This document shows positions 26,271 to 35,816 of a stretch of 64,000 nucleotides of DNA, one piece after another. The notes beneath the pieces are model-generated. The model was not told the DNA's origin. It did not search any database and saw only the letters and a list, made by a program, of their open reading frames with translations. Each line of letters starts with the position of its first letter. Position 1 is the stretch's first letter. The DNA lies in the NCBI GenBank assembly GCA_004322045.1, contig SCRN01000013.1, positions 62,001 through 126,000 on the forward strand. The letters run 5' to 3'. The stretch is from Paraburkholderia sp. (GTDB lineage: Bacteria; Pseudomonadota; Gammaproteobacteria; Burkholderiales; Burkholderiaceae). The position numbers and the translations under genes are program-made.

Positions 26271-26822
26271 ATGTCCCGTATTGCCGTAATCGTTATCGAC
26301 GTGCAGAAAAAGTTTTTTAGCGGCCAGGCGGCCGCGTATCGCGCCAACGATGTGATAGATGGCATCAATCGAGTCACGGGCGCGGCGCGCAGCAAGAATG
26401 CCCCTGTCTTTTTTGTGCAGCACGAGAGCGATGCGAATGGGCCACTGGCGCACGGCAGCGACGCGTGGCAATTACCCGCCGGCTTGGTTCGCGAGCAGAA
26501 TGACGGGGCGATCTTCAAGACTGTCGGCGATTCGTTTCAGAACACTTCGCTTGCGGAGCAACTCAGGGAAAAGGATATTGATAGCGTACTGCTGTGCGGG
26601 TATGCATCGGAGTTCTGTGTCAACGCCACGGCTCGCCGGGCGGAACTGCTTGGCCTGCGCACCATGGTAGCGTCCGACCTTCACACGACCCATGACAAGC
26701 CGCATCTAACCGCAGACAAAATCGTCGAGCATCAGAACTTCGTTTGGGCGAATTCGTCGATGTCAGGCAGACGCGTCAGACTACTTGGGCTAGCGGACGT
26801 TCTGGAAACGGAGTTTCAATAA
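26271..26822 (+). CDS. Isochorismatase-family cysteine hydrolase
   Basis: The 183-residue protein has the Asp-Lys-Cys triad pattern of the family: IAVIVIDVQKKFF (Asp10), a lysine in AIFKTVGDSF and the nucleophile in LLCGYASEFCVNATARRA. Family members hydrolyse isochorismate, nicotinamide, carbamoyl or hydantoin-type compounds. Given the amide operon just upstream it may be part of amide catabolism, but a MITE separates them. Substrate unknown. Confidence 0.85.
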   Translation: MSRIAVIVIDVQKKFFSGQAAAYRANDVIDGINRVTGAARSKNAPVFFVQHESDANGPLAHGSDAWQLPAGLVREQNDGAIFKTVGDSFQNTSLAEQLREKDIDSVLLCGYASEFCVNATARRAELLGLRTMVASDLHTTHDKPHLTADKIVEHQNFVWANSSMSGRRVRLLGLADVLETEFQ

Positions 26823-26845
26823 ACATGATGAAGCGTCGCAGAGAG

Positions 26846-26868
26846 GCTCCGCCCTCAGGGCGGAGCCG
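26846..26868 (+). terminator. Hairpin after the isochorismatase-like gene
   Basis: GGCTCCGCCC, a three-base loop and GGGCGGAGCC form a perfect 10-base stem 23 bases after the stop codon. There is no strong T tract, so it may end or protect the transcript. No other role is apparent. Confidence 0.5.
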
Positions 26869-26904
26869 GCCTGTCTCTTCGGACGCTGATCGGCGGCGGA
26901 TTCA

Positions 26905-27110
26905 ACCGGTCGATGCAACACCTAGAATCTGCGTGATCAGCGGAGGTGTTGCAAATGAAGCAGCGACCGAGAATTTATTACTCCGAGACCCAGAAAGCGC
27001 TGATGTGGGACCGATGGCGCAAGGGCGATACGATTCATCAGATTGCCAAACTGTTTGATCGAGGCCATTCTTCGATTCAGCGGATTCTATCGGAGAACGG
27101 TGGCAGCTTG
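26905..27110 (+). mobile_element. Truncated IS30-family element
   Basis: From ATG 26955 the frame reads KQRPRIYYSETQKALMWDRWRKGDTIHQIAKLFDRGHSSIQRILSENGG, the N-terminal helix-turn-helix of IS30-like transposases. It then passes into unrelated sequence and stops near 27185. The catalytic domain is missing. Bases near 26910-26950 (GCAACACC and GGTGTTGC) may be part of the left end. This is a dead fragment; its right limit is approximate. Confidence 0.6.
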
Positions 27111-27309
27111 AATTACTGCGTGTTTCTCAAGGCCTACGCCGTTGTGCTTGCCGAACCGCTTCAATCTACGGAGATAGTCTTATAGTCTCCACGGCCCTTG
27201 GAGGCGGAGCGATTGCGATCGATTTTGCGGAGATAAGTTCTGACTCAGTTATTGAGATGGTGAAATGCCGTGCCATATCATGTCTCATTCACGATGAAAG
27301 TAAACGAGC

Positions 27310-27579
27310 CTACGATGTCTTCACGATATCCACAACATGCGGGGGTAACAGCGAACGTAGGGTTGCCGCGTATTCGGTCGTGAATTTCTCGTCTACGCCG
27401 CGGCAGAGCAAGTTTGCCATCCGCTCATTCAGGAGCTTACGTAGAGCCGCAGAAAACGCCGACACATCCTGCACGAGCGGCAACGTGGCCTGTAACGCGG
27501 TTTCAAGCGCCTCGGTCCGAGCTTGCATGAGATTGATCCGCGCCCAAAGCTTGTCGACTTCCCCATCGATATCGTTCAC
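27310..27579 (-). CDS. Small hypothetical protein, probable coiled coil
   Basis: The 89-residue product starts MNDIDGEVDKLWARINLMQARTEALETALQATLPLVQ, an amphipathic heptad-like helix, and continues with SAFSAALRKLLNERMANLLCRG. No known domain was recognised. A GAGGAGCAGCC ribosome-binding sequence precedes the ATG, which supports a real gene. Flanked by an IS30 fragment and intergenic DNA; role unknown. Confidence 0.5.
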   Translation of the reverse strand: MNDIDGEVDKLWARINLMQARTEALETALQATLPLVQDVSAFSAALRKLLNERMANLLCRGVDEKFTTEYAATLRSLLPPHVVDIVKTS

Positions 27580-27900
27580 GGCTGCTCCTCGTCTTTCATC
27601 GACCGCTTCGCCTCAATCGCATCCCCATTCGAGCGGAGTCCCTTTCATAAAGGCTCGGGTACCACCTATGTCAGCCTGCTCCTCGGACGGAATCCGCTCG
27701 TTGACTTGCATCAAGTCGTAAAGTTGCGCCCGCCGACATCATGGTCTCGGTGCTCAGGAATATGCAATACGGGGCACCGAGTGAGTCCCCGATGACTGGG
27801 CGATCGGGGAGCCGATATTGCTACGATTTGGGCGCGGAGGCGCGACAGTCTTTGGCTCCGCGTCTTGCGTATAGCAAGACAAGACATGGAGTATGGTCCG
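27580..27900. other. Intergenic region with one hairpin, no gene seen
   Basis: No supportable gene lies here. A stem at 27787-27809 pairs CCCCGAT with ATCGGGG. The sequence just before 27901 supplies the ribosome-binding site of the OsmC-like gene. Confidence 0.4.
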
Positions 27901-28323
27901 ATGACTGAAGCGCAGCCAAAGATGACTTTTCTCGTTCACGCTCAACGCAACGATGCGCACGGCAGTGTCGCACACTGCAAGGAGGCATCGATCTCCCTCG
28001 ACACGGGTCTGGATGGTCGCAAAGACGCGCTGAATCCGGCTGAACTGCTGCTCGCCGCGCTGTCAGCATGCATGATCAAGAACATCGAGCGTGTTGCCCC
28101 CATTCTGAAATTCCGGTTCCGCAGCGTCGAAGTGCATGTGCATGGCGTCCGACAGGACAAGCCGCCGCGTCTCGAGTCCATCGGCTACGAAATCATTGTC
28201 GATACCGATGAGAACGATCGTCAACTCGATCTGTTGCATCAGAACGTGAAGAAGTACGGCACCGTTTTTAACACTGTCGCACCGGGTACTTCGCTGTCCG
28301 GCACGATCCGACGCGCGGCATGA
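27901..28323 (+). CDS. OsmC-family protein
   Basis: The 140-residue protein has the OsmC core: AELLLAALSACMIKNIERVAPILKF contains the resolving/peroxidatic cysteine in SAC and the second half reads KYGTVFNTVAPGTSLSG. The usual second cysteine (SCP-type) appears replaced here by threonine/valine, so peroxide reduction is not assured. ATG 27901 has GGAG about 10 bases upstream; an ATG at 27886 is also possible. Just upstream of the thiolase gene, possibly cotranscribed. Confidence 0.8.
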   Translation: MTEAQPKMTFLVHAQRNDAHGSVAHCKEASISLDTGLDGRKDALNPAELLLAALSACMIKNIERVAPILKFRFRSVEVHVHGVRQDKPPRLESIGYEIIVDTDENDRQLDLLHQNVKKYGTVFNTVAPGTSLSGTIRRAA

Positions 28324-28354
28324 GTCACACCCCGTCCCTGTGAGGAGCATATTC

Positions 28355-29539
28355 ATGAGCAATAGAGAGATCGTCCTGTGCAACCCGGTCCGCACTGCGA
28401 TCGGTACCTATGGCGGTTCGGTCAAGGACGTGCCGGCACCCGCCCTCGGCGCGATCGTCATTCGGGAAAGTCTCAGGCGAGCCGGATTGTCCCCCGATAA
28501 GGTGCAGTCGCTCGTGATGGGTAATGTGATTCAGGCCGGCGTCAAGATGAACCCGGCCCGCCAGGCCGGCATCGCCGGTGGGTTGCCGGTCGAGGTTCCC
28601 GCGCTCACCGTCAACCGTGTCTGCGGCTCGGGTGCTCAAGCGATTGCCAGCGCAGCGACCGAGATCTGGGCTGGGCTGATCGATTGTGCGATCGCAGGCG
28701 GCATGGAGAACATGGATCGCGGCCCTTACCTGTTGCCGCAGGGGCGTTGGGGCGCCCGGATGGGCGACGTCACCCTGTTCGACAGCATGCTGATGGACGG
28801 ACTGAACGACGCATTCAGCGGTCAGCATTCCGGCTGGCATACCGAGGACCTGGTGACGAAGTACGGTATTTCGCGCGAAGACCAGGACCGCTGGGCGCTA
28901 CGCTCGCAACAGCGTTTCGCCGAGGCGCAGTCCTTGGGCCTGTTTGATGCCGAGATCGCGCCAGTCGAGATATCCGGCCGCAAGGGACCGGCCGTCTTTT
29001 CAAGAGACGAGCACAACCGGCCGGACACCACGGCCGAATCCCTCGCCAAGTTGCGTCCGGCTTTCCGCAAGGACGGCACGATCACCGCCGGCAACGCCCC
29101 CGGGCTGAACAGTGGTGCAGCCGCGACGATCGTCGCCGAACGCAACTGGGCCGAGCGAAATGGTCTGGCGCCGGTGGCGCGGGTCGTCAGCTATGGTGTG
29201 GGGGCCGTCGAGCCGGGTTTCTTCGGCCTGGGGCCCATTCCCGCCGTCCGACAGGCCATGGGTCGCGCCGGCTGGTCCGTGGCCGATGTGGATCGGGTGG
29301 AAATCAACGAGGCGTTTGCGGCAATTGCATTGGCCTGTCTGCGCGAATTGGGTTTTGCGGAGGACATCGTCAATGCCGAAGGGGGCGCGATTGCTCATGG
29401 TCACCCGATTGGCGCAAGCGGCGCTGTCTTGATCACCCGTCTTTTGCACCAGATGCAGCGGAACGGCGGCCGACGTGGCATCGTCACCCTCTGCATCGGT
29501 GGCGGTCAGGGCATTGCGCTCGCGCTCGAGATTCTGTGA
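28355..29539 (+). CDS. Acetyl-CoA acetyltransferase (thiolase)
   Basis: The 394-residue enzyme shows the three thiolase motifs: nucleophilic cysteine in TVNRVCGSGAQAI, GHPIGASGA and the C-terminal CIGGGQGIA. It condenses or cleaves acetoacetyl-CoA or a longer 3-ketoacyl-CoA. ATG 28355 is chosen because GAGGAG lies 9 bases before it. Role may be in beta-oxidation of aromatic breakdown products or in PHB synthesis; not decidable here. Confidence 0.9.
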   Translation: MSNREIVLCNPVRTAIGTYGGSVKDVPAPALGAIVIRESLRRAGLSPDKVQSLVMGNVIQAGVKMNPARQAGIAGGLPVEVPALTVNRVCGSGAQAIASAATEIWAGLIDCAIAGGMENMDRGPYLLPQGRWGARMGDVTLFDSMLMDGLNDAFSGQHSGWHTEDLVTKYGISREDQDRWALRSQQRFAEAQSLGLFDAEIAPVEISGRKGPAVFSRDEHNRPDTTAESLAKLRPAFRKDGTITAGNAPGLNSGAAATIVAERNWAERNGLAPVARVVSYGVGAVEPGFFGLGPIPAVRQAMGRAGWSVADVDRVEINEAFAAIALACLRELGFAEDIVNAEGGAIAHGHPIGASGAVLITRLLHQMQRNGGRRGIVTLCIGGGQGIALALEIL

Positions 29540-29570
29540 GATTCGCGCGAATGGAAACGGAGCGAAGGCT

Positions 29571-30460
29571 TTGAGTCACGCCCACGACTCCGATACCTCG
29601 TCATCAGGTTTCGGTCGTGCGTTCGCCGTCGGCATTGCGCTCAATATGAGCTTCGTGGTGGCCGAAGCGCTTTTCGGCTGGCGCGCCGACTCGCTCGCGC
29701 TGCTGGCTGACGCGGGACATAACCTTAGTGATGTGGGCGGCTTCTGCTGGCGTGGGCGGCCCTCGCGGCCGGCCGTCTGCGCCCGAATGACCGCCACACG
29801 TACGGCTGGCGCCGCGGCTCCATACTGGCGAGCTTCACCAATGCCGTGATCCTGCTCGTGGCGATGGGGGCGTTAGCGTGGGAAGCGGTGCAGCGCTTCC
29901 ACTCGCCCGTGCCGGTCGAAGGCACAACGGTGATGGGCGTTGCCGGCGTCGGCATCGCCGTCAACGGCATCACGGCAGCAATGTTCATGACGCGCACGAA
30001 CGAGGATCTGAACATTCGCGGTGCGTTCCTCCACATGCTAGCCGACGCGTTGACTTCGATCGGCGTGGTATTCGCAGGAGCCCTCTACGTCTGGCGGGGA
30101 TGGATCTGGATTGACCCCGCCACGAGCCTGGTAATTGCGGCCGCGATTGTCGGGGGCACCTGGTCGCTCCTGCGCCAATCGGTGCATCTGCTGTTTGACG
30201 GCGTCCCCGAGCATGTCGACCTTTCTGCGGTGCGCCAGAGTTTGCTGGCACTACCCGGCGTCCAGGCTGTGCATGATCTGCACGTCTGGGCAATGAGCAC
30301 CCACGAAGTGGCCCTGACCGTGCATCTCGTGATGCCAGACGGCCACCCGGGCGATGCTTTTCTGCGCGACCTCGACGAAACGCTCCACGCCCGCTTCAGC
30401 ATCACCCACCCTACGGTCCAGGTCGAGACGAACGCGATCGAGCATGTCGACAGGATTTAA
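29571..30460 (+). pseudogene. Cation diffusion facilitator (CzcD/ZitB type), frameshifted
   Basis: The gene begins at a TTG (29571): SHAHDSDTSSSGFGRAFAVGIALNMSFVVAEA and reads as a CDF transporter to DAGHNLSDV, with the metal-site motif HNLSD. Near 29738 the frame shifts by one base. The second frame continues RLLLAWAALAAGRLRPNDRHTYGWRRGSILASFTN and runs to the normal C-terminal domain at 30460. A one-base deletion, either real or a sequencing error, explains this. Intact, it would export zinc or another divalent cation. Confidence 0.8.
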
Positions 30461-30646
30461 GCGCCCGGGCACCTGCGCGATATGCTCGCATTCCGCATCA
30501 CAACTTGTCGTGGGGCATAACCAATCGATTGGACTGATGCCTCATTATTCCATGCCGACACGATACGATCGACGGTTGCCTGCATTGCCATTCGAATCAG
30601 CGTCATGCCGTCGCCGTTCGAACGTGGCCTGTGTCACGCCAGCGCG

Positions 30647-32011
30647 TTACGGCAATGTTACGTCGGGTGGTCGACTGTACACGGGCGCGAACCCCCCGCC
30701 CGGTGTGCGAAAATTCGTGGTTTGGCCCTGATACAGGCGTGCCGCGATCCATTGCACCGAGCCGTCGTATGCGTAGTTGCGCAAATCGAACTTGAGCGTT
30801 TGTATCGCCTCGTGCTGCTCGATGGTCCGCAGGCCCGGTGCAACCATGGCCTGCGCCACATAGTTCCCCGTAAGGATGTCCTGCCATACGCGTTTCGTGA
30901 CCTTGTCACCGCGATAGGCAGCACGACCTCCAAATCCGGTGGTCGGTTTGAAGAACAATTCGCGTCGCTCCGCCCACAAACGCTCAGCGTGCGTGGCGTC
31001 GACAACTTCGGTGAGGGGAATGCTGTCCAGCAGCATCGTCTGAACGCGAGGCGACACACCCAATGCCTGCAGGCTGGTCGCGTCGCCAAGCAGCGCGAGG
31101 TTTCGTTTGTCTGCAAACAGCGCGTGAGCGCGCGGATGCGGCGTCAGTACGACCGCGCGTTGCAGGTAGGCTTCGCGCAACAGCGCGCTGCCGGGGGCCT
31201 CCAATGCAAAATCGGTCAGCCGGTTGTAGACGAGATCGACTTCCTTTTCGTTGTGCCAAAGCGTACCGGCTCGTAACACCAGCGCGGCAGGATCGGCAAT
31301 CGCGGCCGAGATGCCATGGCGCTCGAACAGGCGCTGGAACAGGAGAAATTCCGGATACAGATACTGCTGCTCTGGTGCTTCGTCAACGATGACGATTGTA
31401 CGTAGCGGTTGCGTGCGTCCCGCCAGTCGCCATTCGTTGAGAAACATCGCAACGATCCCCAGCTCAAACGCGTCGACCGACGCCAGAGACGGAACCATGC
31501 CGGCCATCGCGTCGCAGCACGCCCGCTGGGCCCGGGCCAGGACGGCGTTGAGCATCGCGCCGCCAGCGTTGGTATTGATCTCGATCAGTCCAAGATGGCC
31601 GTGATCCAGATGAAAGTCATAGCCGAAGAATACCCCTCGGTTGCCTGGGTCATGATGAGCAACGGCGGGAGCTCGCTCCAGTACCTGTTGCTGGTAAGCC
31701 GGCAGCGCGATGACCGATTCTATCGCACGCACGACCTGGGCCATGCGTTGCACATGGGCATCGGAAACGAAAACCGGCTGTGCCGCGAACAGGTAGGGGC
31801 AGCGATGCCTGATCAGAGCATACAGGTCCCGCTGGCCTAACTCCGATTCGAGCGCGCGATCCAGTGCCTGGGCGTCGAGGCTGATGCAGAAGCATTCCCG
31901 GTTCAGTGCATCGATCATGGCTCTTTGGCTGTCGAGGTGATCGGTATCGACAGATAGACCGACGTCACTCGTGCGCGTGAGCCGTTCATCAGGCATCCGT
32001 GGTCGAGTCAT
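30647..32011 (-). CDS. ATP-grasp-like protein of unknown function
   Basis: The 454-residue protein contains ATP-grasp-like features: GYDFHLDHGHLGLIEINTNAGGAMLN, ADKRNLALLGD and FFKPTTGFGGRAAYRGDKVTKRVW, the last resembling a lysine/glycine nucleotide loop. The order of these motifs is unlike standard ATP-grasp enzymes and may be permuted. The longer frame to 32119 overlaps the upstream gene; ATG 32011 is chosen for its GGAGAAAC ribosome-binding site and ATGA overlap with the 424-residue gene. It likely activates a carboxylate for ligation; substrate unknown. Confidence 0.6.
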   Translation of the reverse strand: MTRPRMPDERLTRTSDVGLSVDTDHLDSQRAMIDALNRECFCISLDAQALDRALESELGQRDLYALIRHRCPYLFAAQPVFVSDAHVQRMAQVVRAIESVIALPAYQQQVLERAPAVAHHDPGNRGVFFGYDFHLDHGHLGLIEINTNAGGAMLNAVLARAQRACCDAMAGMVPSLASVDAFELGIVAMFLNEWRLAGRTQPLRTIVIVDEAPEQQYLYPEFLLFQRLFERHGISAAIADPAALVLRAGTLWHNEKEVDLVYNRLTDFALEAPGSALLREAYLQRAVVLTPHPRAHALFADKRNLALLGDATSLQALGVSPRVQTMLLDSIPLTEVVDATHAERLWAERRELFFKPTTGFGGRAAYRGDKVTKRVWQDILTGNYVAQAMVAPGLRTIEQHEAIQTLKFDLRNYAYDGSVQWIAARLYQGQTTNFRTPGGGFAPVYSRPPDVTLP

Positions 32012-33282
32012 AGTTTCTCCATACCCCTTCTCAGCAGCGCAACCAATGCACCGCCTGCTACAAGCGCGGCGCCAACGGTCCAGGCGAGCACGGCGCCCAA
32101 TTCGCTGCGGTAAAACCACGTGGCAATGCCCGACGCGATAAAGCCGATCTCGGTCGCGCCGAATACAACCGTCAACCAGAACTGCAGTTCCGTCATCCGC
32201 GACTGGTAACGTGTCGTGAGCATGAAGCTCACGGTTTCGAGACGCTCCATCACCGCGTCGTAGGCATCCACGATACCGAGTATGTGCTCGCCGTCTTCTG
32301 CCACTGTGTCGCCGAATCGCGTCGTCGCCATGGTGGCGCCGTAATATTCCTCAAGGCTATCAGTAACCTCCCGCCGCAAATCGAGCAAACCGCCAATCGT
32401 CGTCGGTCCGGTGCGAGCCAGGCGCTCATAAAGCTGCACCAGCACCGCGCGTTCGATCAGCAGCAGCTCCAGCGTGAGGAGAAAGGGCATCGCACTACGC
32501 GGCGGCACGCCGGCCTCGAACGCTAGCGCGGACGCCTCGTCCCGTGTGTCATGAATATCGAGCGCGGCACGCCGGCCGAGCAAGGTGAGGCCCCCCGAGC
32601 GGGCGCAATAGTCCCGTGCAAGTTCAGTTTCCACCACCGCCGGCTTCAGCGCCCGGGTTGATCGGTCGCGCCAAAGCAACTGCACAATATCGCTCGAAAA
32701 CGCATCGAGGAAAACGTCCAGCGTTTGATCCGCCAGACGAAGTGCACAGCAGGGCAAGTACTGCCGGTAGTGATCCGATCCGCCCAGGGCGCGGTTTAAC
32801 GGTTTCAGCACTCGCCACACCGATGCCGGCAACCCTTCGGGCGTATCATCATCCAGCCAGGCTATCCAACGACTGACATCCAGCTCCTGACAAGGAGCGG
32901 GTAACCAGACTTCCCAAAGCGCGACACCTGCGAGATGCGTGTAGAGATGCACGTCTGCCACGTTTGGAATCCCGGGCGTGGTGCTGTGCATTTCAAGCGC
33001 GATACGCCCAACTGGCCAATGCCGTTGGCGTTCCGCTGCAAGGAACGGTACCCCGAGAACGTGGGCTTCAGTTTCGGCGCGAAGAGTCCGATACGTTGCC
33101 AACTGCTCTGCCGTGAAAGGCAAGATCGAGGCATCGTGCGCGAAACTGTCGGTACACGAGTCGACCTCCAACTCCCCGGTCCGCTTCACCAGAGACACGG
33201 AAAATAGCAGCACGAAACCCGGCGTCACCACAGGTAATGCCGCGCGCAAGTCCGTGCCTGGGGGGAGCGTTGGCTTGTCCAT
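32008..33282 (-). CDS. Uncharacterised protein with two C-terminal membrane segments
   Basis: The 424-residue protein has a large soluble part (1 to about 360) and two hydrophobic helices near the C terminus (FWLTVVFGATEIGFIASGIATWFY and LAWTVGAALVAGGALVALL). A helical stretch before them (SLEEYYGATMATTRFGDTVAEDGEHI) recalls membrane-anchored coiled domains of the CorA or DUF155 kind, but the match is weak. It is translationally coupled to the ATP-grasp-like gene, so the two probably act together. Function unknown. Confidence 0.6.
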   Translation of the reverse strand: MDKPTLPPGTDLRAALPVVTPGFVLLFSVSLVKRTGELEVDSCTDSFAHDASILPFTAEQLATYRTLRAETEAHVLGVPFLAAERQRHWPVGRIALEMHSTTPGIPNVADVHLYTHLAGVALWEVWLPAPCQELDVSRWIAWLDDDTPEGLPASVWRVLKPLNRALGGSDHYRQYLPCCALRLADQTLDVFLDAFSSDIVQLLWRDRSTRALKPAVVETELARDYCARSGGLTLLGRRAALDIHDTRDEASALAFEAGVPPRSAMPFLLTLELLLIERAVLVQLYERLARTGPTTIGGLLDLRREVTDSLEEYYGATMATTRFGDTVAEDGEHILGIVDAYDAVMERLETVSFMLTTRYQSRMTELQFWLTVVFGATEIGFIASGIATWFYRSELGAVLAWTVGAALVAGGALVALLRRGMEKL

Positions 33283-33373
33283 CAGATCAGAGCCTGCCTC
33301 TGAAACCCGGTTGCTGCGGTCATGTTCATGCCCTTCCTGACCTGGATGCCAGTCGTGTCCGGTCTGCCGGTTA

Positions 33374-33616
33374 TCAGGACCGGCCAGCCAGCCAGCTTTC
33401 CACCTGTGCCCGGCTGGGCACTCCCCCGGCGTGCATCACCTTCCCGTCCACCACGACGCCGGGCGTACTGAGTACGCCGTATTTCATGATGCTCGGGATG
33501 TCTTCCACTTTTTCCACGCGCGCTGCAATACCCTTTGCCGCGAGCACGTCCTCTATCAGCTTTTGCGTGGCCTTGCAGTTCGCACAGCCTGTCCCCAGGA
33601 CCTTGATCTCAGTCAC
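33374..33616 (-). CDS. Small thioredoxin-fold protein
   Basis: The 80-residue protein has the redox motif CANC (residues 11-14 region, GTGCANCKAT) and the cis-proline segment STPGVVVDGKVMHAGGVPS. This is the family of small archaeal-type thioredoxins often found next to UPF0718/ArsP permeases, as here. It probably handles thiol redox or metal-thiol chemistry associated with that permease. Confidence 0.85.
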   Translation of the reverse strand: MTEIKVLGTGCANCKATQKLIEDVLAAKGIAARVEKVEDIPSIMKYGVLSTPGVVVDGKVMHAGGVPSRAQVESWLAGRS

Positions 33617-33644
33617 GATGATTCCCCTATCGATATCATTGCGG

Positions 33645-34703
33645 CTACATCACGAGATTGAAGACATAGCCAACGAAGACGATGCCGATTGCCACCACAC
33701 CGGCGAACAGCGCGATGAGCCTGGGCCGCATCACCTTCTTCAGGATCATGAACTCAGGCAATGACAGCGCGGTCACCGACATCATGAATGCGAGCGTGGT
33801 GCCGAGCGCCGCGCCTTTACCGAGCAGTGCCTGAACTACGGGAATGATGCCAGCGGCGTTGGAATACATCGGTACCCCGATCAGTACCGCGAGCGGTACC
33901 GACCACCAGGCGCTCTTTCCCATCAGACTCGCCATGAAGTTCTCGGGGACGTAGCCATGGATCCACGCTCCCACGCCCACTCCCGCGACGATGTAGGGCG
34001 CCACTTTCACGACGATCTCACGCACATGCCTCCAGCCTTGCGCAAAGCGTTGCGACCAGTCTAGCCCGGCTTCGTCAGCGTTGACGGCGGGCATGTCGAA
34101 TACCCAGGCCTCGACCAGTTGCACCGGATTCATCCGCCCAATGACGAGTCCGGCAACGATGGCGATGACCAGGCCCAGGCCGAGATACAACGCTGCAATC
34201 CTCCAACCGAACAAGGCGAGCAGCAGCGCCAGAGCGACTTCGTTGACCATCGGTGCGGACACCAGAAAGGAGAAAGTCACACCCAGCGGAACGCCTGCCG
34301 TGAGAAATCCGATAAACATCGGCACTGCAGAACAGGAACAGAAAGGCGTGACGATCCCGAGCGCGGCCGCCAGAATACTGCCCACCGCCTGACGTTTGCC
34401 TGCCAAAATCGCGCGGGTCTTCTGCGGGGCGAAGAAACTCTGGACCACGCCCACAACAAACACGACCAGCGTCAGTAGCATCAGCACCTTGGGCACTTCA
34501 AACAGGAAGAAGCTCGTTGTGCTATACAGACGCGAGTCAGGTGCAATGGGCAGCAGATGCATTAGCGCCCCCGTTGCGGGTTCGAGAACGCTGTACAGGA
34601 GGCCCCACGTCACGACGAACAGGATCGGCACCAGCCACGCCCGCCAGACGGGCGGATGAGCCTTTCCAGAAGGGACCGTCGGGGTTCGCAACTGCGTAGT
34701 CAT
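33645..34703 (-). CDS. UPF0718/ArsP-type permease
   Basis: The 352-residue multi-spanning protein carries the family hallmark TPFCSCSAVPMFIGFLTAGVPLG and the matching SAPMVNEVALALLLALFG. Relatives include the organoarsenical exporter ArsP, while others have unknown substrates. The thioredoxin-fold gene follows at 28 bases. Eight or more membrane segments are evident. Arsenic, thiol-bound metal or sulfur compound export are possibilities. Confidence 0.85.
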   Translation of the reverse strand: MTTQLRTPTVPSGKAHPPVWRAWLVPILFVVTWGLLYSVLEPATGALMHLLPIAPDSRLYSTTSFFLFEVPKVLMLLTLVVFVVGVVQSFFAPQKTRAILAGKRQAVGSILAAALGIVTPFCSCSAVPMFIGFLTAGVPLGVTFSFLVSAPMVNEVALALLLALFGWRIAALYLGLGLVIAIVAGLVIGRMNPVQLVEAWVFDMPAVNADEAGLDWSQRFAQGWRHVREIVVKVAPYIVAGVGVGAWIHGYVPENFMASLMGKSAWWSVPLAVLIGVPMYSNAAGIIPVVQALLGKGAALGTTLAFMMSVTALSLPEFMILKKVMRPRLIALFAGVVAIGIVFVGYVFNLVM

Positions 34704-34733
34704 GCCATTTCTCCGGAATATCCCGTCGTGATC

Positions 34734-35732
34734 TCAGGCCGCGCTCACACTGAGGCGGGTGAGATAGAAGGGTTCCACTGGCCCGATCTCCACCATCGCA
34801 CCGACCGGTGCAGCAGCGGCCTTGAAGCGCGCATCGAGATGCGAGTTTTCGTGATCCCACACCGACTCCCAGATGCCGTGCATCAAGTAAGCTCGCGGGC
34901 TGCCATCAGTTCCAACTTCCCGCAGAATCTCTGTGCTAATCGCCTTGCGGTAAAAGCGGTTGTCACGGCTGCCGGGCATGCCGGAGCCGTCGGCCGTGTC
35001 TTCGGGCTGGCAGGTCTGTTGGGCGACCTCCAGCAGCGGGCCAATCCGAACATCGAACTCAGGCACCCGCGCCTCCGCGACGGACACGTGATTGCCAACC
35101 GTCACCCAGTTGCCGGGACCGGCATCCGCCGGCTGCCGGAGAAAACGCAGCAGCTCTTCGCGATTGCGGTAGATGCCGTGGCGATCGCCGGCCACCCGCG
35201 TTTCGAAGACTCGGCGATAAACGGCCATCGGTGCCGAGTCCGAAATGGCTTGCCCATCCTTGGTTGAAACCGGGTGCAGGTGAGGCAAAAACAGTTGATC
35301 GAATACGGCATCGATTCCTGCAGCCTGCAACTCCCCGAGGCTCGCGAATCGCACGAACAGGCTGTAGAAGAGCGGCAGCGTATGCGCCTGGACTCCGTCC
35401 AGATAGGCGTTGGCCAGCGCCCCTTTGTACGGCTCCGGATAATTCTTGACCATGGTCGACTCGCCGCTCATCTGCTTGAGCGTCGCACTGAGAAAGCCGG
35501 GCTCGGTGCGTACACGCCCCGCGAAATTCTGCATGGCGACATCGAATCCGGTCTTGAGCGATGGCATCACGCGAAGTTCCGCGTAAAAAGTCACGGGGCC
35601 GGTGACCATGTGCCCACCCGTGGGATGAGCGACGTCGGCGCTTGCGCCAGTGGTGCCGACAACCAGGGCGGCGCCAAGAACAGGGGCAGCGGCGAGCATA
35701 TGGCGACGCGTCGCGGAAAAGCGTGGATTCAT
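34734..35732 (-). CDS. Tat-type secreted hypothetical protein
   Basis: The 332-residue protein begins with a signal sequence containing twin arginines (ATRRHMLAAAPVLGAALVVG), so it may be exported folded by the Tat system. The mature part contains VTFYAELRVMPSLKTGFDVAMQNFAGRVRTEPGFLSATLKQM and a second similar segment, recalling a duplicated antibiotic-biosynthesis-monooxygenase (ABM, dimeric alpha-beta barrel) fold; such domains can bind heme. It follows the sigma factor gene by 84 bases. Function unknown. Confidence 0.6.
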   Translation of the reverse strand: MNPRFSATRRHMLAAAPVLGAALVVGTTGASADVAHPTGGHMVTGPVTFYAELRVMPSLKTGFDVAMQNFAGRVRTEPGFLSATLKQMSGESTMVKNYPEPYKGALANAYLDGVQAHTLPLFYSLFVRFASLGELQAAGIDAVFDQLFLPHLHPVSTKDGQAISDSAPMAVYRRVFETRVAGDRHGIYRNREELLRFLRQPADAGPGNWVTVGNHVSVAEARVPEFDVRIGPLLEVAQQTCQPEDTADGSGMPGSRDNRFYRKAISTEILREVGTDGSPRAYLMHGIWESVWDHENSHLDARFKAAAAPVGAMVEIGPVEPFYLTRLSVSAA

Positions 35733-35816
35733 CCTTGCGCTCCAGATCGATGGATTCTCTCCGGAGACGAACGAACACCGAAAAGGATGCAGCGTTCAGC
35801 AAAAAAATTCACATGC

